Assembly: GCF_008974285.1 (NCBI RefSeq)
Contig: NZ_BKZV01000004.1
Coordinates: forward strand, 108,752 to 172,751
Length of the DNA: 64,000 bases
Reading direction: 5' to 3'
Origin: Thermogemmatispora aurantia
GTDB taxonomy: Bacteria; Chloroflexota; Ktedonobacteria; Ktedonobacterales; Ktedonobacteraceae
The notes beneath the pieces were generated by a model, which was given only the letters and a program-made list of their open reading frames with translations, did no database searches and was not told the origin of the DNA. Position 1 is the stretch's first letter, and each line of letters starts with the position of its first letter. A program made the translations under genes and the position numbers. Positions 7,374 to 15,141 of the stretch are shown piece by piece.

Positions 7374-8222
7374 CTACGCCGAGCGACGCCGCCGGGCCAT
7401 GATCCCCCATGCGCCGGCCCCCAGCGCGCCCAGGGCCCCCAGCGCGATCAGACCAGACACCCAGGGAAGGACCGTGGTCGTGCTCGCCGATTGTGGCAGG
7501 GCATTGGGATCGCTACCCGTATTGGGCATGCCAGGCACACCGCTCACCGCGGCCACCACAAACTTCAATGCCGGGGTGCCCTTGTAAAGGCCCACGGCGA
7601 AAACGCTATAGACCATGCCGCTCTGCAAGGTCGCCGAGACCGGCACGGTGGCATTGGCCTGAGTGGCTGTCACATTGAAGGTATAGGAGCCGGGCGGCAC
7701 ACTCAAATAGTCGCTGGCGTTCTTATAGGTCAGCCCACTAATGACCGTCTTGCCGCCAGTAGCGATATCGACCGGGCCGGCATTGGGCGAGAGATGGTAG
7801 ACCCGTACCTTGGCCATGCCACTGCTGAGCTGGTTGTTATCGACAAAAGCCTGCAGGCCCAGATTCGAAGCACTGTCGCCAATGGCGGCCACCGTGTAGG
7901 CCATATCGGCATCAACTGAGACGGTCTCGTTGATCACCGCCGCATCGATGCCTTTGCCTGCCGGAGCCACCTGGATGCGGTGCGGCCCCGCTGCCACGGA
8001 GACATAATCGGTGACCGTACCAAAGGCGAAGTTGCTCAAGAGCTTGCCGCCATCGACAAAGACATCGACGTTGCCGGCTGCCGGCGAGGCATGAACGACC
8101 CGCACCAGGGCGTTGCCCTGAGCGGCGGCCTGCCTCCCAGGTAGTAGCCAGAGCACAAGCGCCAGCGCCAGCAAAAAGGCGGGGACCGCTTTCATACATG
8201 CCGATAGAGCATTGCGACGCAT
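7374..8222 (-). CDS. Secreted DUF4397 protein with MPNTG sorting signal, 282 aa
   Basis: ATG 8222 is preceded by AAGGAGG with 7-nt spacing. A signal peptide (FLLALALVLWLLPGRQAAA) leads into two DUF4397 beta-sandwich repeats (LVRVVHASPAAGNVDVFVDG; KVRVYHLSPNAGPVDIATGG). The C-terminus has the full sorting-signal order: MPNTG, a hydrophobic stretch (GLIALGALGALGAGAWGIMA) and an RRRR tail. It should be exported and anchored by the sortase encoded immediately downstream. DUF4397 proteins are surface or adhesion-like proteins of unknown ligand. Confidence 0.88.
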   Translation of the reverse strand: MRRNALSACMKAVPAFLLALALVLWLLPGRQAAAQGNALVRVVHASPAAGNVDVFVDGGKLLSNFAFGTVTDYVSVAAGPHRIQVAPAGKGIDAAVINETVSVDADMAYTVAAIGDSASNLGLQAFVDNNQLSSGMAKVRVYHLSPNAGPVDIATGGKTVISGLTYKNASDYLSVPPGSYTFNVTATQANATVPVSATLQSGMVYSVFAVGLYKGTPALKFVVAAVSGVPGMPNTGSDPNALPQSASTTTVLPWVSGLIALGALGALGAGAWGIMARRRRSA

Positions 8223-8254
8223 CAAGTATCCTCCTTGTTGAAGATAGGCTGATG

Positions 8255-8301
8255 GCGACTGGCACGCGCCCGACACAGGTGGCCTGGCGCGCACCAGTCG
8301 C
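8255..8301 (-). promoter_or_regulatory. Stable leader hairpin upstream of the DUF4397 gene
   Basis: GCGACTGG, CA, CGCGCC, a 15-nt loop, GGCGCG, CA, CCAGTCGC: two perfect stems (8 bp and 6 bp) separated by a symmetric CA/CA internal loop. It lies 33 nt upstream of the start codon, in the likely 5' untranslated region. It could be a transcript-stabilising or regulatory element. The rest of the 8302-8610 gap, up to the sigma gene, shows nothing further that I can support. Confidence 0.5.
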
Positions 8302-8610
8302 GAGAGCCACCGCTCCTGTGTTCACATCATCCCAGTGAGGAGGAAGGATGACGAGACAACAGGACAAAACTGCGATCGTCCCTGATCCAGGAAGGCCGTG
8401 AACAGAGAGGTACCCGGAATTCGAAGCTTCAATCCAGGAGACGTCAGGTCTCTCGCAAAATGGTACCAGTATCTAACATCGCCGCCTGATTACCTATTCG
8501 CCATCTTCTGCACGTCCTGAGAATGGAACACCTGGATCAGAGAAGCCACCGAAGAGGAAGACAAACATGGGGCCGGGGGGCCGCCATGTGAGGAACGAGA
8601 GGTACACATT

Positions 8611-9381
8611 GTGTCACAGGAACCATCTGGAGTGGAGAGAGACAGCCGGTTGGGGTCGCCTGCTGGAGAGACGGGGGCGGAAGGAATAGAATCGCTGTCG
8701 CCAGCGGAGCGTCCGGGTCAAGCGGGTCAGGCGGAAGATGTCCCTGGCTCCTCGTGGGAGAGGGAGCTAGTGGCGCGCTGCCTCGCCGGCGATGAAGAGG
8801 CCTTTGCGCGCATCGTTGATACCTATGGGGGGCTGCTCTTGCGCACAGCGTATTTGTTAGTCAAGGATGAGGAAGGAGCAAAGGATCTGGTCCAGGAGAC
8901 CTTCTTTCTCGCCTGGAAGAACATGGCGACCTTGCGCGACCCGGCGCTTTTGCGCTCCTGGCTGCTCAAGATCCTGGTGAACCAGGCGATTAGCCTCAAG
9001 CGCCAGCTTGCGCGTCAAGCGGCGCTGTTGCGTGAGCGTCTCACGGGCGAAGAGCAGGAGCAGCTGCTACAGAAGGCGACACAGCGCGAGGGACGGATCG
9101 AGGACTGGCTGGACGTGGTAGAGGCCTTGCAGCGCCTCCCTGTCAAACAACGCGCGGTGCTGGTTCTCTTCTATTACCATCGTCTAACCATGCCGGAGAT
9201 CGCCGCCATGCTCGGGGTAGCCGAAAACACCCTGCGCAAGCGCCTGCAGCTGGCGCTCAAGAAGATGCGCCGCCTCTTGCAGATCAGATCTCAGGAGCGG
9301 CCAGCGGCAGAAGAAGAGGCCGCCGGTGCCGATGAGCCCCCGTCTCAGATCGCTTCAGGGAGGGAGGAACAGCATGAGTGA
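8611..9381 (+). CDS. ECF-type RNA polymerase sigma factor, 256 aa
   Basis: The start is GTG 8611. After a ~50-residue low-complexity leader come sigma region 2 (FARIVDTYGGLLLRTAYLLV, then EGAKDLVQETFFLAWKNM) and region 4 (LPVKQRAVLVLFYYHRLTMPE, then IAAMLGVAENTLRKRL). A charged tail follows. The stop overlaps the start of the next gene as ATGAGTGA, so both are translated together. The partner is a single-span protein with an external propeller, the classical sigma/anti-sigma arrangement. ECF factors direct stress or envelope regulons; the target here is unknown. Confidence 0.92.
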   Translation: MSQEPSGVERDSRLGSPAGETGAEGIESLSPAERPGQAGQAEDVPGSSWERELVARCLAGDEEAFARIVDTYGGLLLRTAYLLVKDEEGAKDLVQETFFLAWKNMATLRDPALLRSWLLKILVNQAISLKRQLARQAALLRERLTGEEQEQLLQKATQREGRIEDWLDVVEALQRLPVKQRAVLVLFYYHRLTMPEIAAMLGVAENTLRKRLQLALKKMRRLLQIRSQERPAAEEEAAGADEPPSQIASGREEQHE

Positions 9382-10738
9382 TGCGCCTCACGAGCCGCAG
9401 CCGAGCGAGGAGCTGCCGACGGACCAGTCTGCCCAGTCGGCAGAGCGCCGCGGGCGGCAGGGGGCCGAGGAGCGGGAGCGAGTCAATCATCGGACCCCTG
9501 GGGATGATGTTCTCCTGGGGGAGGTCATTCGGCGCGCCCTGCAGGAGCAGGCCGCCCATATTCACTTCTCTCCCGAACTGCGTGCGCGCATCCTCAGTGG
9601 GCTACCCCCTCGTGCTCCTGAGCGCCGCGACCAGCGCACCCGCCGCCGCTCGCGCCTGGTTCTGGCCCTGGCGGCGACCTTGACACTGCTGCTCTGCCTT
9701 GTGCTCGTACTGCTGCTTTTCTTGCCGCAGACGCCACCAGCGCCGCCGCTGGCCAATGGGGTGCGTTACCAGGTAGTGCAGACCCTGGCGGCCCCACCAG
9801 CGCTAGCCCAGGGCGGGCGCCTGGTAGCCGTCGATCCCACGGGCCACCATCTGGTGATCCAGGATGGACGCGATCCCGGGGTAATGTATACCGCCAGCCT
9901 GAGCGATCCTGTAGGAAGTCAGCTGCTGGCGATGCGCGAGGCCCACGACGCCGCCTGGTCGCCAGATGGCACGGCCCTGGTCACCGTGGTGACGCCGCCC
10001 GGGGCTGAGCAGCCGCTGCTGGCGCTTGTGCCCTATGGTCAGTATATGTACCCGCTGGGTGAGGCTGCTCTGGCCGCTACCTGGACCCCTGGCGCGGGCA
10101 GTACGACCATCACCTATGTCACTGGGGCGAACGGGCAAACCCAGCTCTGGCAAACGACGCGCGGCGGGCATCCGACGCAGCTCCTGGCCACCATGAACCT
10201 GCGCCTGGCCGTCCAGCACCTGGCCTGGTCCCCCGATGGGCGCTATCTGGCCTTGCTCGTCAGCAACGAAGGCTTGAATGGCCCAGGGCGCGCCATCTAT
10301 CTGATGAACCACGCTAGTGGCCAGGTGACAGCGCTGGTGCCCATCGGCGACTTCACCATCACCAGCTTTGGCTGGTCGCCCGACAGCCAGCGCCTCACCT
10401 ATGCGCGGCGCGACGCGGCAGGTCACACGCTGCTGACGACCCTGGCGATCCCCGACGGGCGTCCACTGCTCAGTCTCCCGCTGCAGGGAGAGCTGGATGG
10501 CTGGAGCTGGTCGCCCGATGGGCGCGCCCTGGTCTACAGCGACGACGGACGCCTCTACGTCCACATCTTCTCTGGTTCGCCTATTGTGCTGCCGCAGCCG
10601 GAGGCCGGCGCACGCCAGCTCTTCCCATTCTGGTTACGCGATGGGCGTCTGCTGCTTGTCCACATAGCGGCCAGCGGCCAGCGTACACTGCAGCTGTTAG
10701 CGCCGGTGCCGACTGCCCCCAGCTCTCCCGGCGCCTGA
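9374..10738 (+). CDS. Membrane anti-sigma-like protein with TolB-type beta-propeller, 454 aa
   Basis: The start at ATG 9374 overlaps the sigma gene by 8 bp. A cytoplasmic N-terminus of ~95 residues (charged, containing FSPELRARILSGLPPRAPER) is followed by one membrane helix (LVLALAATLTLLLCLVLVLLL). The extracytoplasmic part has repeated WSPDG blades (AAWSPDGTAL, LAWSPDGRYLAL, FGWSPDSQRL, WSWSPDGRAL), as in TolB/WD-like propellers. No ZAS zinc motif is visible, so the anti-sigma role rests on gene coupling and topology. The propeller could be the signal sensor. Confidence 0.75.
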   Translation: MSDAPHEPQPSEELPTDQSAQSAERRGRQGAEERERVNHRTPGDDVLLGEVIRRALQEQAAHIHFSPELRARILSGLPPRAPERRDQRTRRRSRLVLALAATLTLLLCLVLVLLLFLPQTPPAPPLANGVRYQVVQTLAAPPALAQGGRLVAVDPTGHHLVIQDGRDPGVMYTASLSDPVGSQLLAMREAHDAAWSPDGTALVTVVTPPGAEQPLLALVPYGQYMYPLGEAALAATWTPGAGSTTITYVTGANGQTQLWQTTRGGHPTQLLATMNLRLAVQHLAWSPDGRYLALLVSNEGLNGPGRAIYLMNHASGQVTALVPIGDFTITSFGWSPDSQRLTYARRDAAGHTLLTTLAIPDGRPLLSLPLQGELDGWSWSPDGRALVYSDDGRLYVHIFSGSPIVLPQPEAGARQLFPFWLRDGRLLLVHIAASGQRTLQLLAPVPTAPSSPGA

Positions 10739-10865
10739 TGAGGCTGAATCGGGGAAGTTTGCTGGCTCTCTGCCCCCACTCTTCGGGGGAACGCCTTTGC
10801 CCAGTCTACTGGCCGGCTCCGGCGTACACCTCGGCTCACTGCGCCAAAGAGCTGTTACTAGAATG

Positions 10866-10938
10866 GGCCGGGCGGAGCGTCATATGGAAAGGATCAGGAG
10901 CGTATGACGCTCGCTATGCCCATGATGCTTGCCCGGCC
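10866..10938. promoter_or_regulatory. Nested inverted repeats before the carotenoid operon
   Basis: The outer pair is GGCCGGGC (10866-10873) with GCCCGGCC (10931-10938); the inner pair is GAGCGTCATA (10875-10884) with TATGACGCTC (10903-10912). All are perfect. There is no T-run, so it is either an unusual terminator for the sigma/propeller pair or a regulatory structure for the carotenoid operon. The remainder of the 10739-11154 gap holds only a CTGGCCTGGCC-rich stretch near 11083-11109. Confidence 0.45.
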
Positions 10939-11154
10939 TGTCGCCGTCGCGCTCTTCCCCAGGCGGATCTTGCCTTTTCCCTCGCCGCTGCCAGTCTGTC
11001 CCCTGCCTGACAGACCTGGGAAGAAGCTCTCGGCTGCTCCGCCCCCTGTCGTCGGCTGAGCCAGGCATGGGCTGGTGCCAGTTCTGGCCTGGCCTGGTCT
11101 GGCCTGGCCGAACAGGAGAAGGCCGGGCCGGCTGGAGAGGAGCAGATAGCCGCT

Positions 11155-12195
11155 ATGCGCGTGGTTAAACCGAGCTTTCAGAGAGAGGGGGCGTCTTCGG
11201 CTTCAGCTGGACCTCCAGAGCCAGAGAAGCTTGCTAGCGCTTCCTCACTCTGTCCTGTACCCGCCGCTGCAGCGAGTGAAGCCCAAGAGGAGGCCCTGCT
11301 TGCGCACCACGGGAGAACCTTCCATTTCGCGGCACGCTTCCTGCCCGGGGAGCTACGTCCCTCGTTTGTGACTTTGTATGCCTTTTTCCGCACGCTCGAC
11401 GATCTGGTCGACGAGCGTGGGCCAGAGGAGGAGCCGCGTGCCATCGCCGAAGAGTTGCGTGCCTGGCGGGCCTGGTTCCTGGCCGACCACCAGGGACCGG
11501 CTCCGCGCGAGCCGCTCGGGAGCCGCCTGACGCAGGTGGTAGAGCGCTACGGAGTACCTGGCACGCTCTTCCTGGATTTTCTAGAGGGGCTGCACTGGGA
11601 TTTGTGGCCGCGCGAATTCGCCAGCTTCTCCCGTTTGCGGGCCTATTGCTATCGTGTGGCCGGGACTGTTGGGCTGGCCCTGGCCCACGTGCTCGGCGCG
11701 ACTTCCGAGGGAGCACTGGCGGCGGCGGAGGGCCTCGGGATCGCCATGCAGCTGACCAATATCCTGCGCGATGTCGGGGGCGACCTGCGCAAAGGACGCC
11801 TCTATCTGCCTCTGGAGGACCTGACCCGCTTCGGTCTCTCCCGCTCTCATTTGAAGCAACTGCTCGATACTGGTCAGGGGCCAGATGCGGCCTTCCGAGA
11901 TCTCATGCGCTACGAGGTGGCACGAACCCATCTCTGCTATGCCCAGAGCCTGCCCGGGGTCTGGCTCCTGCCGCCCGATCGCCGCCTGCCGATTCTCTTG
12001 GCCGGGCGTCTCTACCGGCGCATCTTGCACGCCATTGAGCAGCACAACTACGATGTGCTGCGCGCGCGCGCCCATACAACCCTGACGGAGAAGCTGCGCG
12101 AGGCCATGCTTGCTCTGACCCTCGATCGCCTCTGGCGCCGTGGTGAGCAGCTCGGGGCTTTCGGGTTGGAGGTGAGCCTTGAGGATGAGCCGTAA
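11155..12195 (+). CDS. crtB: Phytoene/squalene synthase family, 346 aa
   Basis: Head-to-head condensation of two prenyl diphosphates (two GGPP to phytoene), the first committed carotenoid step. Both Asp-rich metal sites are present: D82-D86 in TLDDLVDE and D206-D210 in NILRDVGGD (canonical DVGED has Glu where this has Gly). The N-terminal ~45 residues are an Ala/Ser/Pro-rich extension beyond the usual start near HHGRTFHFAARFLPGELR. It opens a tightly overlapping operon. C30 chemistry (dehydrosqualene) cannot be excluded from sequence alone. Confidence 0.9.
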   Translation: MRVVKPSFQREGASSASAGPPEPEKLASASSLCPVPAAAASEAQEEALLAHHGRTFHFAARFLPGELRPSFVTLYAFFRTLDDLVDERGPEEEPRAIAEELRAWRAWFLADHQGPAPREPLGSRLTQVVERYGVPGTLFLDFLEGLHWDLWPREFASFSRLRAYCYRVAGTVGLALAHVLGATSEGALAAAEGLGIAMQLTNILRDVGGDLRKGRLYLPLEDLTRFGLSRSHLKQLLDTGQGPDAAFRDLMRYEVARTHLCYAQSLPGVWLLPPDRRLPILLAGRLYRRILHAIEQHNYDVLRARAHTTLTEKLREAMLALTLDRLWRRGEQLGAFGLEVSLEDEP

Positions 12196-13423
12196 GCTAC
12201 TATGGATGGGCTGGCTGGGCGCGCTCTCAGCAGGGCAGCTGGTGCTGACCCTGCGCGTGATCCGCCGCTGGTTGCGCAGCACCGGCGGCCAGCGCCCGAC
12301 GGCTCTCTCTTCGCCTCATGCTGATGCCGCCGCGCAAGCCAGCGTGGCGGTGCTGGTGCCTGTGCTCAACGAGCGCGAACGCCTGGCCCCCTGTCTGGAG
12401 GGCCTGCTCACCCAAGGGCCAGAGGTTGGGCTGATCCTGGTCATCGATGGCGGCTCCGAAGATGGGACGGACGAGCTGATCTCTGCCTATGCCCGGCGCG
12501 ATCGCCGTCTGCGCCTGCTCTCCGCTGCCCCGATTCCTGACGGCTGGAATGGCAAGGTCTGGGGTCTGGAAGCCGGCTGGCACGCACTTCCGCCTACCTT
12601 CCCCTGGGTGCTGACCATTGATGCCGACGTGCGACCAGGGCCGGGCCTGGTGAGCGCACTGCTGGCCCGCGCCAGCCGCGACAGGCTGGCGGCCCTCAGC
12701 CTGGCCACGGAGCAGGAGCTGCCGCCAGCGCTGCTCTTGGGCCTGCTCCATCCCTCGCTACTGGCCACCCTCGTCTACCGCTACGGCCTGCCGGGCGTGG
12801 TGTATGAGGGGCCGGTCGATAGGCTGCGCGTCCAGGCTAATGGCCAATGCTTTCTGGTGCAGCGCGAGGCCCTGGCTGCCTGTGGGGGCTTTGCCCCCTT
12901 GCGTTACTCGCTCTGTGAGGACATCACCTTAGCGCGCCTGCTGGTGCAGGGCGGTCGACGCCTGGCCTTCGTCGAAGGGGGGAGCCTGGCTTCCGTCGAG
13001 ATGTATCGCACGGCGCGCGAAGCCTGGCAGAACTGGACGCGCTCCTTGCCTCTGCATGATCATCTCAGTCCCGCCTGGCATACCTGCCTCGGCTGGCTGG
13101 AGGTCTTGCTGGTCCAGGCTCTGCCTCTCCCCCTGCTCTGCCTGCTCGCGGGCGCGCTGATCGCCGGGCGCAGGCGCTGGCGGCAGGCTTCGCTCTGGCT
13201 GCTCGTCGCCATGCTGGGCCTGAATACCGGGCTGCTGCTGCTCCGTCTCGGGGCCCTGGTGGGCATGCGTCGTGCTTATCGTCGTCCACCCTGGACTTAC
13301 TGGCTCTCTCCGCTCTGCGACCTGGTCGTGACGCTGCAGCTGGGCCGCCAGGCCCTGCGGCGTCGTCATCGCTGGCGCGGACGCCTCGTCATCCGTGGAA
13401 ACGCTCCTGGAGGTATTGCATGA
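12185..13423 (+). CDS. Carotenoid glycosyltransferase, GT2 family (CruG/CruC/CrtQ-like), 412 aa
   Basis: ATG 12185 overlaps the end of crtB. An N-terminal membrane helix is followed by the GT-A fold (VAVLVPVLNERERLAPCLEG), the Asp pair VIDGGSEDG, the DxD-like TIDADVRPGP and the acceptor-site LCEDITLARLL; two or three C-terminal membrane helices follow. This is the architecture of membrane GT2 enzymes that glycosylate hydroxylated carotenoids. The next gene is CruF-like, and cruF/cruG pairing is known from cyanobacterial myxol glycoside synthesis. So it probably attaches the sugar at the hydroxyl made by the CruF domain. Confidence 0.82.
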   Translation: MSRKLLWMGWLGALSAGQLVLTLRVIRRWLRSTGGQRPTALSSPHADAAAQASVAVLVPVLNERERLAPCLEGLLTQGPEVGLILVIDGGSEDGTDELISAYARRDRRLRLLSAAPIPDGWNGKVWGLEAGWHALPPTFPWVLTIDADVRPGPGLVSALLARASRDRLAALSLATEQELPPALLLGLLHPSLLATLVYRYGLPGVVYEGPVDRLRVQANGQCFLVQREALAACGGFAPLRYSLCEDITLARLLVQGGRRLAFVEGGSLASVEMYRTAREAWQNWTRSLPLHDHLSPAWHTCLGWLEVLLVQALPLPLLCLLAGALIAGRRRWRQASLWLLVAMLGLNTGLLLLRLGALVGMRRAYRRPPWTYWLSPLCDLVVTLQLGRQALRRRHRWRGRLVIRGNAPGGIA

Positions 13424-15141
13424 AAGCCGTAAAGGTGCTCTTTATTTGCCATCTGGCGGCGCTCATCTTCGGTCTCGCCGGGCTATTGATCGCCCTGCCC
13501 CATCCCGAACTGTGGAGTTTTAGCCCGCTGCTGGTCTCGGTCTTCAGCTTCGGCATCAACTATGCCGGTTCGCTGCACATCCTCTTTGGGGCGGCCACGG
13601 TGCTCCTGTTTGGGCTGCGGGTGGTGGGGGTACGCCGCACCCTGATCTTCTTCGCCGCCTCGACGTTGATCTCGCTCAGCATAGAGCTGATCGGAACCTC
13701 GACCGGCTTTCCCTTCGGCCCCTACTCCTACAACAGTTTTCTGGGCTTCAAGATCCTTGATCACGTTCCCTATTCGATCCCGCTCTCCTGGTTCTACATG
13801 GGCTTCTCCTCCTTTCTGCTGGCCCATCTGCTCCTGACCCGTCGCGCTCAAGGCGTCGGCCAGCGAGGGCGTGGCCTGTGGACTGTGCTGCTGGGTGCCT
13901 ACCTGCTGACCGTCTGGGACCTGACGCTTGATCCGGCGATGGCCAGCGAGCGGCTGCCTCTGCACTTCTGGCAGTGGGGAGTACGCGGCGCCTACTTCGG
14001 CATGCCCGTCCAAAATCTGGTGGGCTGGTCGGTCACTGGCTTGCTCTATATGGGGGTCAGTCGCCTGCTCTGGCGCAGCGATCTCGAAGAAGGCCGTCTG
14101 CAGGGCGTGGCCTGGCTGCCCTTTGGCATCTATGCGGCCAATACCCTCTTTGCCATTGTCCTCGATCTGAGCGTGGGTCTCTGGCTGCCGCCGCTGCTGG
14201 GCCTCTTGCTGGGCATACTACCGGCGGCCCTGGTGCTACGCCGCGATGGCAGCGAAGGAGGCGAGCGCGGAAGTGGAACCGCTGTACCGACGCTCTTGGA
14301 GCAGGCTGGGCTGGCCCCAGATCTGGCCCAGGCCCCGCAAGGGAGCCGTGGCTTTGAAGCGCACAGACGGGCAGAAGGGCCGGCCCTGCTGCGGAGGATT
14401 ACCCGTCTGGTCATGCGTGCCGGGGCAGCCCTCTTGCTCTGGCGTCGCCGGCTGCGCATCATTGTCGAGGGACGCGAGCACCTGCCGGCCCGCGGTCCGG
14501 TCATTGTCGCCGCTCGCCACTATCACCATCTCTACGATGGTTGCCTGCTTTTGCGGGTGATCCCGCGTCCGGTGCACATTCTGGTCGCCCTCGACTGGGC
14601 GCGCAGCCGTTGGCAGCGTCAGCTCATGGAGCTGCTTTGTGCTCTGGCCGGCTGGCCAGTCATCTTACGTCCTGAGCGCCTGCGCTCCGAGGAGCAAGGT
14701 GCTGCCATCAGTGCCTACCGTATGGGCGAAGTCGCTCCTTATCTACGTCGGGCCTTACGTCAGTCCCAGGCCCTGCTCTCTCGCGGCGACCTGCTGGTCA
14801 TCTTCCCCGAGGGTTATCCTGTGGTTGATCCTCAGCCCTCACCGCGCTCCCCGGAGCAGGCCCTGCTCCCGTTCCGGCCCGGCCTGGCCCGTCTCGTGGA
14901 GCTGGCCGAGCGCGCGAGCGGAAGCAGCATTCCAGTGGTTCCGGCAGGTATCATCTGGAGCGAGACACGCCCGCCATCGCTGACCCTGCGTCTGGGGGCG
15001 CCCCTCTTCCGTCGCCTCTACGCCGACACTGCCCAATTCATGAGTGCGCTCGAGAGTTGCGTGCGGGTGCTCTCAGGGCTTGATCACGACCAGGGGCTGG
15101 GCCTGAGCCTCTTTCCCGGAAAGGAGATGTTGCACTCATGA
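13420..15141 (+). CDS. CruF-like carotenoid hydratase fused to PlsC-like acyltransferase, 573 aa
   Basis: ATGA overlap with the previous gene; GGAGGT ribosome site. Residues 1-275 are a polytopic CruF-like (carotenoid 1,2-hydratase) domain with TGFPFGPYSY, HVPYSIPLSWFYMG and WDLTLDPAMA. After a ~55-residue linker, residues ~345-555 are an acyltransferase domain (IIVEGREHLPARGPVIVAAR; FPEGYP; PVVPAGIIW). The usual HX4D block reads RHYHHLYDG here, so the His-Asp spacing is not canonical. A single protein would hydrate the carotenoid end and acylate the sugar added by the neighbouring glycosyltransferase, like CruD. The substrate order is inferred. Confidence 0.78.
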   Translation: MKAVKVLFICHLAALIFGLAGLLIALPHPELWSFSPLLVSVFSFGINYAGSLHILFGAATVLLFGLRVVGVRRTLIFFAASTLISLSIELIGTSTGFPFGPYSYNSFLGFKILDHVPYSIPLSWFYMGFSSFLLAHLLLTRRAQGVGQRGRGLWTVLLGAYLLTVWDLTLDPAMASERLPLHFWQWGVRGAYFGMPVQNLVGWSVTGLLYMGVSRLLWRSDLEEGRLQGVAWLPFGIYAANTLFAIVLDLSVGLWLPPLLGLLLGILPAALVLRRDGSEGGERGSGTAVPTLLEQAGLAPDLAQAPQGSRGFEAHRRAEGPALLRRITRLVMRAGAALLLWRRRLRIIVEGREHLPARGPVIVAARHYHHLYDGCLLLRVIPRPVHILVALDWARSRWQRQLMELLCALAGWPVILRPERLRSEEQGAAISAYRMGEVAPYLRRALRQSQALLSRGDLLVIFPEGYPVVDPQPSPRSPEQALLPFRPGLARLVELAERASGSSIPVVPAGIIWSETRPPSLTLRLGAPLFRRLYADTAQFMSALESCVRVLSGLDHDQGLGLSLFPGKEMLHS

